The notes under the pieces were generated by a model that was not told the origin of the DNA, made no database searches, and was given only the letters and a program-made list of their open reading frames with translations. Positions 10,175 to 18,705 of a DNA stretch of 60,679 bases are shown piece after piece; position 1 is the stretch's first letter; each line of letters begins with the position of its first letter. Source of the stretch: Leucobacter sp. Ag1 (GTDB lineage: Bacteria; Actinomycetota; Actinomycetes; Actinomycetales; Microbacteriaceae); the NCBI RefSeq assembly GCF_000980875.1, contig NZ_LAYO01000091.1, forward strand, positions 1-60,679. The letters are read 5' to 3'. The position numbers and the translations under genes were made by a program.

Positions 10175-10370
10175 TTCCGGTCGGCGTAAGGTAGCCGCCG
10201 GATCGCGGCACCGTCAACTGCGCTGGATCACGTTTGCGTTGCGTTCGGGGTCCGGAAGCGCTCGGTTTTGCCTTCCGGTCGAGCCGGGGTAAGAATAGGG
10301 GCGCGCGGTCGGTCTTTCGAGACCGGCTTCGGGAGGGGGCCAGAAGGTTTGTTCGGAGTGAGTGGAGCGT

Positions 10371-11156
10371 ATGACGTCTGATGCGAAACCGCTCAGCGGA
10401 CTCCGAGTGCTCGTCCCCCGCGGTGGAACGTGGGGCGACCTGGTCGCTCGTGCGCTCCGAGAGCAGGGTGCGAGCCCCGTGGTCGCTCCGCTCGTGGACT
10501 TCGCTCACACGAGCGAGGAGGAGAAGCTCGTCGAGGCGCTGAAGCTCCTCGAAGCCGGCCACTACGACTGGATCACCGCGACCAGCTCGACCGTGGTCGA
10601 CGTGCTGGCCTACCACCACACCGTGATCCCCGCGAGCACTCGCGTCGCCGTGGTCGGCGAAGCGACGGCCGCCGCGTTCGAGCATGCCGGCTACCAGGTG
10701 AGCCGAACGCCGAGCGAGGAAAACAACACCACCGCAGGTCTGCTCGAGGTCTGGCCCGAGATCGACGAGGGCGACGTGCTGCGCGTGCTGACGCTGCGCT
10801 CCGACGTCGCGAAGCCGGTGCTGACCGAAGGCCTCATCGGCCGTGGTCACGACGTCACCCAGGTGGTGGCGTTCCGTACCATCGGCATCCCGGCGTCCGT
10901 GCACACGCGCGAGGACGTGGAGTCGGGACGCATCAACGCCCTGCTCGTCGCGTCGGCGAAGATCGCCCGCGAGGTCGCGGAGCAGTTCCCGAATCTGCCG
11001 GAGGACACGATCGTGGCCTGCGTCGGCCCGCACACGCATCCCGAGGCGATCGCCGCGGGCCTGCTGCACAACCCGGCGCACGAGCGCTCGGAGCTCAAGC
11101 GTGCCCTGATCGAGACGGTGGAGTCCGTCATCGACCAGAGCGACATGTTGGACTGA
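10371..11156 (+). CDS. hemD: Uroporphyrinogen-III synthase-like protein
   Basis: A 261-aa cytosolic protein of the HemD fold, which cyclises hydroxymethylbilane to uroporphyrinogen III. It begins with LRVLVPRGGTWGDLVARALRE, and has the WITATSSTVVDVL block near residue 65, the hinge, and the second-domain VGPHTHPEAIAAG motif near 215. HemD is poorly conserved, so the assignment is by pattern. Start ATG 10371 (GTGGAG just ahead); in-frame GTG 10362 is possible. The 196-nt leader contains a TAAGAAT -10-like box (about 10290) and a CGGTCT-UUCG-AGACCG hairpin (10310-10325). No other heme genes adjoin it. Confidence 0.7.
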   Translation: MTSDAKPLSGLRVLVPRGGTWGDLVARALREQGASPVVAPLVDFAHTSEEEKLVEALKLLEAGHYDWITATSSTVVDVLAYHHTVIPASTRVAVVGEATAAAFEHAGYQVSRTPSEENNTTAGLLEVWPEIDEGDVLRVLTLRSDVAKPVLTEGLIGRGHDVTQVVAFRTIGIPASVHTREDVESGRINALLVASAKIAREVAEQFPNLPEDTIVACVGPHTHPEAIAAGLLHNPAHERSELKRALIETVESVIDQSDMLD

Positions 11157-11225
11157 GGCGTTCCACGGCTTCGGCGGCTCGGCGCGGAGTTTGACCCGCG
11201 CTTCGATTCCGGCCAGGATCGTCCC

Positions 11226-11687
11226 GTGTCCGATTCGCCCGCTCCCCTCGAGATCCGTCCCGATCACGGCCCCGCCGAGTACCCCGCGCTCGTCGCGATC
11301 TGGCGCAGCGCGGTCCGTGCGACGCACGGCTTCCTCGACGAGGCGGACTTCACACGGATCGAGCAGGCGCTCGCTCCCGCCTATCTCCCCGCAGTCGCGC
11401 TGTCGGTCGCCGAGCGGGACGGCCGCCCGGTCGGATTCGCGGGCACGGCCGAGGGCGCGCTCGAGATGCTCTTCGTCGACGACCGTGCGCGCGGCACGGG
11501 GGTCGGCAGTGCGCTGCTGGCGCACGTGCGCGCTTCCCAGGGGGTCGTGCGCGTCGACGTGAACGAGCAGAACCCCGGAGCGCACGGCTTCTACCGGAGC
11601 CGGGGCTTCGTGCAGGTCGGGCGCAGCGAGCTCGACGGCGACGGGCGCCCGTACCCGATCCTCCACCTGGCGCTGCCGGGCGCCTGA
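11226..11687 (+). CDS. GNAT family N-acetyltransferase
   Basis: A 153-aa acetyl-CoA-dependent transferase. The acetyl-CoA pyrophosphate-binding signature appears as RGTGVGSALLAHVRA, preceded by LEMLFVDDRARG, and followed by VNEQNPGAHGFYRSRGF, typical of the fourth beta strand and helix region of GNAT enzymes related to YjaB. Start GTG 11226. The acceptor substrate is unknown. Confidence 0.9.
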   Translation: MSDSPAPLEIRPDHGPAEYPALVAIWRSAVRATHGFLDEADFTRIEQALAPAYLPAVALSVAERDGRPVGFAGTAEGALEMLFVDDRARGTGVGSALLAHVRASQGVVRVDVNEQNPGAHGFYRSRGFVQVGRSELDGDGRPYPILHLALPGA

Positions 11688-11741
11688 GCGTCGGTGGTGC
11701 GGGCTGCCCGGCCGACTCGAAGACCCGGGCGACTCAGCAGG

Positions 11742-12179
11742 CTACGGCGCGACCCGATACCCGCTGCGGATCGCGACCCGGTTCCACGCACCCATCACAA
11801 CGGCGAGCCAGCTGACCGCCGACACCTGGTCGGGAGTCAGCGCACCGGTGTCCCACCCCTCGGACGCCGGCACGGACAACCGGGTGACCTCCTCCGCGAG
11901 CGCGAGCGCGGCCTGTTCAACCTCCGAGAAGTACTGCGACTCCCACCAAGCGGGAAGCACGGCGAGCCGGTCGGCGGTCTCGCCGGCCTGCAGCGCGTCC
12001 CGGGTGTGCAGCCGGCAGCAGAAGGCGCAGCCGTTGAGCTGGGAGACCCGCAGCTTGACGAGTTCGATGAGCGTCGGCTCCAGCCCGGCCGCGCGGGCGG
12101 CCTGCTCGGCGGCCGCGTTCAGCGAGGCGAGCTCCTGATAGACGGCGGGGTGCTGCTTGCCGATGTTCACGCGCGACAT
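11742..12179 (-). CDS. Carboxymuconolactone decarboxylase / AhpD-like protein
   Basis: A 145-aa all-helical protein with the redox motif Cys51-x2-Cys54-x3-His58 (NGCAFCCRLHTRDAL) of AhpD-type alkylhydroperoxidases. The start ATG 12179 gives the usual N-terminus (MSRVNIGKQHPAVYQEL), so the longer upstream reading is not used. Likely a peroxide or thiol redox enzyme acting as an oligomer in the cytosol. Confidence 0.9.
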   Translation of the reverse strand: MSRVNIGKQHPAVYQELASLNAAAEQAARAAGLEPTLIELVKLRVSQLNGCAFCCRLHTRDALQAGETADRLAVLPAWWESQYFSEVEQAALALAEEVTRLSVPASEGWDTGALTPDQVSAVSWLAVVMGAWNRVAIRSGYRVAP

Positions 12180-12373
12180 GGGAGGATCTCCGCTTCCGTG
12201 AGGTGAGCGCTCGTCCGCGCCGGGGTCCGGGCGGATCGGGGACTTCCGCCATCCTCGCACGGCGTTGCCGGACCCGCGCGGTCGCATCCGGAACCGGCAT
12301 GTGCGGCCTCGGTTCCGTCGCTGCGCTGCGCGCCCCCTGGCCTTCGGGCGGAATCCGGGGCAGACTCGAAGCC

Positions 12374-12799
12374 ATGGCGAGAATCGAGGTGCATCCGGAC
12401 CGCGTGGTCGTCCGTCTGACGGCGTCCGAGCGGGCGTTGGCGTTGCGCCGGCGCGACGTGGTGATCAGCCGCGAGGCGATCACATCGGCGGTCATCACCG
12501 ACGATCCGTGGGTGTGGCTGCGCGGCGTCCGCGCCTTCGGCGCCCACCTGCCCCGACGTCTCGCGCTCGGCACTTGGCGCAGCCTCGGCGGCCGCGACTT
12601 CATCGTGGCGCGCAGCGGGCGTCCGGCGATCGTGATCGACCTCGACGCGCCGAACGGAGCCGAGACCGAGCCCGGCTGGGTCGCCGAGTACGACGACTTC
12701 GCCCGGGTGATCCTGTCGACCTCGCACGCGAGCGAGCTCATCACTGCGCTGCGGCTCAGCGACGGCGACGACGTCTTCACGGCCGACACCGACGACTGA
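12374..12799 (+). CDS. PH-like domain protein (hypothetical)
   Basis: A 141-aa protein starting ARIEVHPDRVVVRLTASERA, followed by short beta strands and a C-terminal helix (SHASELITALRLSD), resembling actinobacterial bacterial-PH-fold proteins that run 130-150 aa. CAGACT lies 8 nt before ATG 12374, suggesting a leaderless transcript. No catalytic residues are evident. Confidence 0.65.
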   Translation: MARIEVHPDRVVVRLTASERALALRRRDVVISREAITSAVITDDPWVWLRGVRAFGAHLPRRLALGTWRSLGGRDFIVARSGRPAIVIDLDAPNGAETEPGWVAEYDDFARVILSTSHASELITALRLSDGDDVFTADTDD

Positions 12800-12820
12800 C
12801 GGAATACCGGGCAGACGCGA

Positions 12821-12857
12821 AACGGGGCCGCACCGGCGTAGCCGGTACGACCCCGTT
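12821..12857. terminator. Bidirectional hairpin terminator
   Basis: Outer stem AACGGGG/CCCCGTT and inner stem ACCGGC/GCCGGT with a GTA loop, separated by a small internal loop, lie between the convergent genes ending at 12799 (+) and 12871 (-). Confidence 0.65.
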
Positions 12858-12870
12858 CGAGGGCGCGCGA

Positions 12871-13446
12871 TCAGTCGTTGCGGATCACGAGCTCGTCGAG
12901 CTCGATGCGCTGGCGCGGGGCGACCTCGCGCTCGCGCAGCGGCTCGGGCAGCTGCGCGGGATCGGCGAGCTGGCCGACGGCGGCGACGGAGATCGGCTGC
13001 AGGCGCTCGGGCAGATCGAACGCGGCGCGGATCCCGTCGCGGTCGAAGCCGCCCATCTGGTGCACGTAGAGGCCCTCGCTGTGCGCCTGCACGGCGAAGT
13101 GCGCCACGGCCTGGCCGAGGTCGTAGACGGCCCAGGGGCGCTCGTCACCCTCGGCGGTCACGGTCTCGGCGATGTTCACGATCAGTGCCGAGGCGGAGCC
13201 GGCCCAGGCCTGGTTGAAACCCATCAGGTTCTCGCGGATCTTCTCGTAGCTCTCGCTGCCGCGGCGGGCGACGATGAAGCGCCACGGCTGGGTGTTGCTC
13301 GCGCTCGGCGCCCAGCGGGCGGCCTCGAGCGCGCCGCGCAGCGCGCCCTCGGGGAGCGCGTGGTCGGCGACGAAGGATCGGGGGCTCCAGCGCTCGGCGA
13401 TGGTGTCGAGCACGGGGGCGCTGGTCTCTGCGGTGCGCGGGGTCAT
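12871..13446 (-). CDS. Nitroreductase family protein
   Basis: A 191-aa FMN-dependent NAD(P)H oxidoreductase. The N-terminal RWSPRSFVADHALPEGAL and ARWAPSASNTQPWRFIV blocks are the classical nitroreductase FMN-binding signatures, and LGQAVAHFAVQAHSEGLYVHQMGGFD is the second family block. Start ATG 13446. The physiological substrate is unknown; relatives reduce quinones or nitroaromatics. Confidence 0.92.
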   Translation of the reverse strand: MTPRTAETSAPVLDTIAERWSPRSFVADHALPEGALRGALEAARWAPSASNTQPWRFIVARRGSESYEKIRENLMGFNQAWAGSASALIVNIAETVTAEGDERPWAVYDLGQAVAHFAVQAHSEGLYVHQMGGFDRDGIRAAFDLPERLQPISVAAVGQLADPAQLPEPLREREVAPRQRIELDELVIRND

Positions 13447-13583
13447 GGGGTCTCCAAGCGGGATCGGGTGGGCGGATCGCATGCGACGCGGCTGCGCCGC
13501 CCGTGGTCCGGGGCGCGGCTTCATCGGCGCCGGAAGAACAGAACACCCCATTCCGGCGCGCTATTCCCGTCTGTGACGGAGGA

Positions 13584-14306
13584 TTACCCGGAAATTTCCC
13601 GGGACGGTGGAGCGGCCGCGCCGGCGCCGCCGGCTTCGCCACCGGTCTCGCCGATGGCGCGGAGGCCGGCCACGAGCGCTCGGAGACCGAACTCGAAGGT
13701 GCGCTGCGCGGGGGTGATCCCCGCCGCCGAAGCTGCGGCGCGCGCGGCGGCCTCGGTGCGCAGCAGCGCCGGGGCGCGCTCGGGCTCGTGCACCGGGCGC
13801 AGGTTGTCGGGCGGTGTGAGGCCGTCGAGCGCCGAGCCGATGATGAAGGATTCGAGGGCGACGAGCGCGGGCACGATCAGGTCGGACGGGTAGCCGTCGC
13901 GCTCGAACGCGGCGACGATCCGTTCGTAGTCCGCGATGGACTCGGGCTCGCCGTCGATCGGCAGGGTGGCGAGGGCGGCGATGAGGCCCGGGTGCCGGCC
14001 GAAGGCCTCGATCGAGGCGCGCGCCCACGGCAGGATCGCCTCGTGCCAGGGCTGCTCGTCGAAGCCGTGGGTGCCGAGGCGCAGGGTGATCTGGCCGCGC
14101 ATGGCGGCGATGAGCGCGGCCTTGGTGGGGAAGTAGTGGTGCAGGGCGGAGGGCTGCACGCCGAGCCTGCGCGCGAGGGATGCGAGCGAGAATTCGGGTC
14201 CGTTGGCGTCGGCGAGCTCGAACGCGGCCTCGAGGATCCGCTCGTGCGAGAGCACGGCGGTGCGCGGTCGGCCGACGCGGCGCGCGGGGCCCTCCGATTC
14301 GCTCAT
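13584..14306 (-). CDS. TetR/AcrR family transcriptional regulator
   Basis: A 240-aa regulator. Residues 15-60 form the TetR HTH (SLASLARRLGVQPSALHHYF), followed by a tetracycline-repressor-like ligand domain (ASIEAFGRHPGLIAALATLP). Start ATG 14306 gives the normal short basic N-terminus. It is divergent from the amidohydrolase-antiporter genes and is the natural candidate to bind the AT-rich repeat at 14360-14384. The Gly/Ala-rich C-terminal tail is unusual but low complexity. Confidence 0.9.
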   Translation of the reverse strand: MSESEGPARRVGRPRTAVLSHERILEAAFELADANGPEFSLASLARRLGVQPSALHHYFPTKAALIAAMRGQITLRLGTHGFDEQPWHEAILPWARASIEAFGRHPGLIAALATLPIDGEPESIADYERIVAAFERDGYPSDLIVPALVALESFIIGSALDGLTPPDNLRPVHEPERAPALLRTEAAARAAASAAGITPAQRTFEFGLRALVAGLRAIGETGGEAGGAGAAAPPSREISG

Positions 14307-14352
14307 ACCCTCGATCCTCCCAGATCCGCGCTGCACGCCCGGCGGCACCCGC

Positions 14353-14384
14353 TTGCGCAATTAATTGAATCATCGTAAATTAAT
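14353..14384 (+). promoter_or_regulatory. Promoter with overlapping AT-rich operator
   Basis: TTGCGC (14353-14358), a 17-nt spacer, and TAAATT (14376-14381) form a sigma70-like promoter reading toward the amidohydrolase. A perfect inverted repeat ATTAATT...AATTAAT (14360-14366, 14378-14384) overlaps it, well placed for steric repression by the divergent TetR protein. Confidence 0.6.
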
Positions 14385-14436
14385 CCCGGCGAAGCGGACC
14401 GCGACGCCGCTCACGCGACGACGGGCGAGGAGAGAC

Positions 14437-16095
14437 GTGTCGACGAGGACTGCGGACATCATCATCGAGGGTGCGCGCGTGCGCACCATGCTGCCGGGCG
14501 ATCTCGACGGGGGAGCGCCCCGATCCATCGCGATCGCGGGCGGCCGGATCCTCGGCGTCGGCGCCGCCGACGCGGTGCGGGAGGCGTTCCGCGGATCGGG
14601 CACACGCATCGACGACGCGGCCGGACGCACCATCACGCCCGGCCTCATCGATGCGCACCTGCACCCGATCCAGGGCGTCGACATCGTGCAGGGCGTCGAT
14701 CTCGGCGGCCTCACCGATCTGCGGATCGTGCTCGATCGGCTGCGCGAGGAGGCCGCGCGCGTGCGCCGCGACACCGTCGGCGGCTGGGTGCGCGCCTGGA
14801 ACCTCGACTACGCCGCCTTCGAGGGGACGCGCATCGCCGCCGCCACGATCGACGAGGCGCTCGGCGACGTCCCCGCGCTGCTCTACTTCTTCGACGTGCA
14901 CACCGCGCTCGTCAACACCGCCGGGCTCGCCGCGGCCGGCATCACGGGCGCCCGGACCTTCGAGGACACCTCCGAGGTCGTGGTCGACGCGGACGGCCGC
15001 CCGACGGGCGAGCTGCGCGAGGAGAGCGCCTACGCCGACGTGCTCGCCGTGATCCCGAAGCTCAGCCGCGAGGAGACGCTCGATACCGCGCGGCGCACCC
15101 TCGCGCTCATGCGCCGCTCGGGTCTCACGGGCGGCGCGATCATGGACGGCAACACCGGGACCCTCGACCTGCTCGAGGCGCTGGACGCCACCGGATCGGG
15201 TCTGCCGGTGCGCATCGTCAGCGCGGTCGACGTGAAGCCCGCGGCGGACGCCGAGGAGCGGGCCCGCCTCATGGCCCAGCGCGACCGCGGCGGCGACCGG
15301 TGGCGCGGCGGGATGATCAAGCTCTACGCCGACGGCGTCATCGACTCGGGCACCGGCTGGCTCTACGAGCCCGACACGCACGGCGAGGGCACGACCCCGT
15401 TCTGGGCCGATCACGACGCATTCGTGCGCACGGTCGCCGAGTTCACCGCGGCCGGGTTCCAGATCGCCACGCACGCGATCGGCGACCGCGCGGTGGGCGA
15501 GACGATCTCAGCCTACGAGGCGGCGGGCCTGCGCGCCGCCGGCCGCCCGACGCACCGCATCGAGCACCTCGAGTGCCTCGATCCCCGCGACATCGCCCGC
15601 CTCGCCGCCACGGGCGTCACCGCATCGATGCAGCTCATGCACATGCAGTGGCGGATCCCCGACGGCAGCGACGCCTGGTCGGAGCGCCTCGGCCCGGATC
15701 GCGCGAAGCAGGCGTGGAACGCGGGATCGGTGCTGCGCGCCGGCGCCCCGCTCGCGCTCGGCTCCGACTGGCCGATCGCCGAGCTCGACGCCCGAGTCGG
15801 TCTCGCGTGGGCGATGCTGCGTCGCACACCGGGCGACCGGGACGCGCACGTGTACGAGCCCGAGGAGCGCCTCACCGCGCTCGAGGCGCTGCACGGCTAC
15901 ACCCGCGGAGCCGCGCTCGCGCAGGGCGACGACGATCTCGGCGTGATCCGCGAGGGTGCCCACGCCGACCTGGCGGTCTGGGAAGAGGATCCCGCGCTCG
16001 TCTCCGGCGACGAGATCCTGCACCTCCCCGTCACCACCACCTACCTCGCCGGCGTCCGCGACGACGCCCCGACCTCGGCCGCGCGCGCCGAGTAG
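14437..16095 (+). CDS. Metal-dependent amidohydrolase (YtcJ-type)
   Basis: A 552-aa cytosolic hydrolase starting with GTG 14437 after GAGGAGAGAC. The metal-binding His-x-His is in IDAHLHP (residues 74 and 76), and a late Asp is in LALGSDWPIAELD. The long insert-bearing barrel and LYADGVIDSGTGWLYEP block match the YtcJ / N-substituted-formamide-deformylase branch of amidohydrolases. It sits 21 nt upstream of a transporter gene, suggesting uptake plus hydrolysis of an organic amide or similar compound. The substrate is not known. Confidence 0.88.
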   Translation: MSTRTADIIIEGARVRTMLPGDLDGGAPRSIAIAGGRILGVGAADAVREAFRGSGTRIDDAAGRTITPGLIDAHLHPIQGVDIVQGVDLGGLTDLRIVLDRLREEAARVRRDTVGGWVRAWNLDYAAFEGTRIAAATIDEALGDVPALLYFFDVHTALVNTAGLAAAGITGARTFEDTSEVVVDADGRPTGELREESAYADVLAVIPKLSREETLDTARRTLALMRRSGLTGGAIMDGNTGTLDLLEALDATGSGLPVRIVSAVDVKPAADAEERARLMAQRDRGGDRWRGGMIKLYADGVIDSGTGWLYEPDTHGEGTTPFWADHDAFVRTVAEFTAAGFQIATHAIGDRAVGETISAYEAAGLRAAGRPTHRIEHLECLDPRDIARLAATGVTASMQLMHMQWRIPDGSDAWSERLGPDRAKQAWNAGSVLRAGAPLALGSDWPIAELDARVGLAWAMLRRTPGDRDAHVYEPEERLTALEALHGYTRGAALAQGDDDLGVIREGAHADLAVWEEDPALVSGDEILHLPVTTTYLAGVRDDAPTSAARAE

Positions 16096-16116
16096 CCCGA
16101 ACGGAACACCCCTCAG

Positions 16117-17490
16117 ATGCAGAACACCGCTCTCGCCCTCCTGCCGATCGTCACGATCCTGCTCGTGTCGGTCTTCACCCGCCGCACCCTGCTCGCGCTC
16201 TTCTGCGGCACGGTCGTCGGCGCGCTGCTGCTCAGCGGCTTCGGCTTCGTCGACTCGTGGATCGGCTACTTCGGCACCTCGATGAACGACGAGACGGTGC
16301 AGTGGCTGCTCCTCGTCGTCGCGCTCTTCGGCATGCTCATCGCCGTGTTCAACGCCTCCGGCGCCGTGCGCGACTTCGCGCTCTGGGCCGAGCGCTTCGT
16401 GAACTCGCGCCGCCGCTCGCTCGTCGCGACCTGGCTGCTCACCATCGTGCTGTTCATCGACGACTACCTGAACGCGCTCACCGTCGGCACCTCCATGAAG
16501 TCGGTGACCGACCGCTACGGGGTGCCGCGCACCATGCTCGGCAGCATCATCAAGATGACGTCGGCGCCCATCGCCGTGCTCATCCCGTTCTCGACCTGGG
16601 CCGTGTTCTTCGCCGCGCTGCTCGAAAAGGACGGCGTGACCGTCGGCGGCAGCGGCATGGGCGCCTACATCCAGGGCCTGCCGTTCGTGTTCTTCGGCTG
16701 GATCGCGCTCATCATCGGCCTGCTGCTCGCCCTGGGCGTGCTGCCCGCCGTCGGCACGCTGCGCGCCGACGTGCGCCGGGCGCGCGAGACGGGCGACACC
16801 CTGCCCGCGAACACCACTGACGAGGAGCGCGCGTTCGAGCAGGCGGGCATGCAGGGCGACGCGCCCAGCCGTCCGCTGCCGTTCGCGTTCCTGATCCCCA
16901 TCGCCACGCTCGTGGCCGTCACCATCGCGAGCGGCATCGACATCGTCAAGGGATCGGCGGCGGCGCTCGTCGTCGCGATCGTCATCGCCCTGATCCAGCG
17001 CCGCCTCACGTTCCGCAAGGTGCTCGACCAGGCCTTCGAGGGCATCGCGAGCATGATGTTCGTGATGGTGCTGTCGGTGCTCGCCTTCATGGTGCAGCAC
17101 ATGAACATGGACCTGAAGCTCGTCGACTGGGTGATCGAGGTCACGCAGCCGCTCATGACGGGCGCGCTGCTCCCCGCGATCGTGTTCCTCGTCTGCGGCA
17201 TCTACGCCTACGCGACGGGATCCTTCTGGGATCTCGCGGCGGTCATCACGCCGATCGTGCTGCCGCTCGCCATCGCCATGGGCGTCGACCCGATCCTCGC
17301 GGGCGCCGCGGTGTTCTCGGGCGCGGCCTTCGGCTCGACCACCTGCCTGTACGGCGACGGCATCATCCTCGCCTCCCGCTCGGTCGGCGTGAAGCCCGTC
17401 AACCTGATGACGGCGATCCTGCCCTACGCGGGCCTCGCGGGGGCGCTCACCTTCATCGCCTATCTCATCACGGGCTTCGTCATGGCGTAG
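16117..17490 (+). CDS. NhaC-family Na+/H+ antiporter-like transporter
   Basis: A 457-aa protein with about eleven hydrophobic segments and the family blocks FIDDYLNALTVGTSMKSVTD, IIKMTSAPIAVLIPFSTWAV and SGAAFGSTTCLYGDGIILAS, typical of NhaC-type carriers. Some members exchange organic substrates for protons rather than sodium. It shares an operon with the amidohydrolase, so it may import the hydrolase substrate or export the product. Confidence 0.85.
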   Translation: MQNTALALLPIVTILLVSVFTRRTLLALFCGTVVGALLLSGFGFVDSWIGYFGTSMNDETVQWLLLVVALFGMLIAVFNASGAVRDFALWAERFVNSRRRSLVATWLLTIVLFIDDYLNALTVGTSMKSVTDRYGVPRTMLGSIIKMTSAPIAVLIPFSTWAVFFAALLEKDGVTVGGSGMGAYIQGLPFVFFGWIALIIGLLLALGVLPAVGTLRADVRRARETGDTLPANTTDEERAFEQAGMQGDAPSRPLPFAFLIPIATLVAVTIASGIDIVKGSAAALVVAIVIALIQRRLTFRKVLDQAFEGIASMMFVMVLSVLAFMVQHMNMDLKLVDWVIEVTQPLMTGALLPAIVFLVCGIYAYATGSFWDLAAVITPIVLPLAIAMGVDPILAGAAVFSGAAFGSTTCLYGDGIILASRSVGVKPVNLMTAILPYAGLAGALTFIAYLITGFVMA

Positions 17491-17530
17491 GGCCGCCGGC
17501 CCCGGTCGCTCGCACCGCGAACGGCCGGGA

Positions 17531-17651
17531 TCAGCCGCCGAGCAGCCACGCGATCAGCGCGATGACGGGCAGCGACGCGAACGTCGTGACGAACACGATG
17601 TCGCGCACGATCGTCTCGGCCTTCCCGTAGGTGGCCGCGTAGTTGTAGACG
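17531..17651 (-). pseudogene. Detached 3' end of the AEC-family permease gene
   Basis: On the minus strand, VYNYAATYGKAETIVRDIV... through ...ALIAWLLGG and a TGA at 17531 encode the conserved last transmembrane helix of an auxin efflux carrier (AEC) permease. The rest of the gene is at 55155-55986, in the same frame at the shared core. The prophage has separated these 35 codons from their gene. There is no start codon or ribosome site here, so it is not expressed as a protein by itself. Confidence 0.9.
17638..17651. repeat. attL core
   Basis: CGTAGTTGTAGACG is identical to 55155-55168. On the minus strand it encodes the conserved VYNY segment of the AEC permease. Flanks differ on the prophage side (AAC here, GCA at the right), so the crossover lies within these 14 bp. 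Confidence 0.88.
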
Positions 17652-17666
17652 AACTTTCTGAAACCC

Positions 17667-17778
17667 GTTGGCGGTGATTGGGCGTCGTTGGAAACGTTGG
17701 AATTGTGCGGATCCTGCGTTGGCGGCGATGGGCCGTGATGGGCCGATATTGGGACTCGTGCGGACTGATTGCGGACTG
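17667..17778. repeat. Left arm-type repeat cluster near attL
   Basis: Direct repeats lie just inside attL: GTTGGCGGTGATTGGGC (17667) and GTTGGCGGCGATGGGCC (17718), GATGGGCC twice (17727, 17737), and the double unit TGCGGACTGATTGCGGACTG (17759-17778). The last is repeated with one change at 55092-55111, just inside attR. These are the expected arm-type sites bound by the integrase N-terminal domain. No gene is supported in 17652-18004. Confidence 0.6.
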
Positions 17779-17873
17779 TTGGGCCATGCCCGGCAAGGGA
17801 TCGCCCGGGAACCTGCGGACTGGGAATCCGTCTCGATCGTACGCGCGCCGCCCTCGAAGATCTGTTCGAGTCC

Positions 17874-17882
17874 TGCTAGCGT
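17874..17882 (+). promoter_or_regulatory. Extended -10 promoter ahead of the plus-strand prophage genes
   Basis: TGC-TAGCGT has the TGn-TAnnnT form of an extended -10 element. No convincing -35 box is seen (TCGAAG is in the right place). Transcription would start near 17889 and immediately meet the terminator at 17919. A very similar arrangement recurs at 21267. Confidence 0.45.
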
Positions 17883-17918
17883 AGTTCCCAGCGGAGGGCA
17901 CGGGTGTGCCCAGAGCTA

Positions 17919-17948
17919 AGCCCCTCACGGGATCGTGGGGGGCTTTTT
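17919..17948 (+). terminator. Leader terminator before the first plus-strand prophage gene
   Basis: An 11-bp stem (AGCCCCTCACG with CGTGGGGGGCT, one G-T pair, GGAT loop) is followed by five T, the strongest intrinsic-terminator signature in the window. A smaller GGGCAC hairpin (about 17897-17912) precedes it, and a 12-bp AAGGGCC-type hairpin (17957-17985) follows it. The gene at 18005 starts only after all three, so attenuation or antitermination is plausible. Confidence 0.75.
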
Positions 17949-18004
17949 CGTACCCCAAGGGCCTCGCCATCGCGGCGGGGCCCTTCGTGTTTTCAGGAGG
18001 ATCC

Positions 18005-18439
18005 ATGCGAGCCCGCAAGATCAGAACCATCACCGCCGCGGCCGGCGCACTCGCGCTCGCCGCCGGCCTCGCCCTGACCGGCTGCGCGAACGACGCCTCG
18101 GTCGCGAGCTACAACAACAGCCAGGACTCGGACAACTTCAAGATCGAGCGCCGCGTGGTGTTCTTCAACGGCATCACCGACAAGTACCTGCTGACGATCG
18201 AGGGCCTGTGCTCGATCACGGCCGACACCGAGGACAACCAGCTCGAGGTGATCTGCAAGACCGGCAAGGACCAGTACAAGAAGCACTTCCTGGGCCTCTC
18301 GGACAACGTGTCGTATTTCGTGGAGCAGCTGAAGCCGTCGAAGCAGGACGCCTACCGCTACAAGGTGACGTTCAAGCCGGAGACGATCCTGCCCGACATC
18401 GACCTGCGTACGAGCGGCAACCAGGAGGCAGCGCGATGA
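18005..18439 (+). CDS. Phage lipoprotein (actinophage family)
   Basis: A 144-aa protein starting after TCAGGAGGATCC. A signal sequence of basic start and Ala-rich helix ends in a lipobox (LALTGC, Cys27), so it should be a lipid-anchored surface protein. The body (NFKIERRVVFFNGITDKYLL...EGLCSI, then KKHFLGLSDNVSYFVEQL) matches a beta-rich lipoprotein family common in actinophages. Role not established; surface exclusion or a lysogeny function is inference. First gene after the attL-side leader. Confidence 0.75.
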   Translation: MRARKIRTITAAAGALALAAGLALTGCANDASVASYNNSQDSDNFKIERRVVFFNGITDKYLLTIEGLCSITADTEDNQLEVICKTGKDQYKKHFLGLSDNVSYFVEQLKPSKQDAYRYKVTFKPETILPDIDLRTSGNQEAAR

Positions 18440-18705
18440 GCGTGAAGCTGCAGGCGCTCGCCGCAGCGCAGGAGCGGCAGCGGGAGGCCGAGGAAGGCCT
18501 GAAGGCGATCGACGCGCTGCGGAAGGCGATCGAGGAAGGGCGCATCCAGCGAGTGTTCTTCAGCATCCTCGCACTCTCGCACGCCGGGGCGCTGCTGACG
18601 GACTTCGAGCAGACCACGCTCCTCGATGGCCTGGCGGCTGTCCGAGAGAAGGCTGAGGCGGTCGTGCAGCAGCGCGTCGCCGAGGTAGAAGGGCTGCTGC
18701 GATGA
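18436..18705 (+). CDS. Hypothetical coiled-coil phage protein
   Basis: An 89-aa protein, ATGA-overlapped with the lipoprotein gene. It is rich in Ala/Glu/Gln heptad-like helix at both ends (LAAAQERQREAEEGLKAIDA; VREKAEAVVQQRVAEVEGLL) with a short hydrophobic centre (VFFSILALSHAGALL). No recognisable domain. Overlaps on both sides indicate coupled translation in the operon. Confidence 0.75.
   Translation: MSVKLQALAAAQERQREAEEGLKAIDALRKAIEEGRIQRVFFSILALSHAGALLTDFEQTTLLDGLAAVREKAEAVVQQRVAEVEGLLR

Noticed and set aside
17668-17919. Small frames between attL and the lipoprotein gene
   Set aside because: They overlap integrase arm-type repeats and lack ribosome sites.
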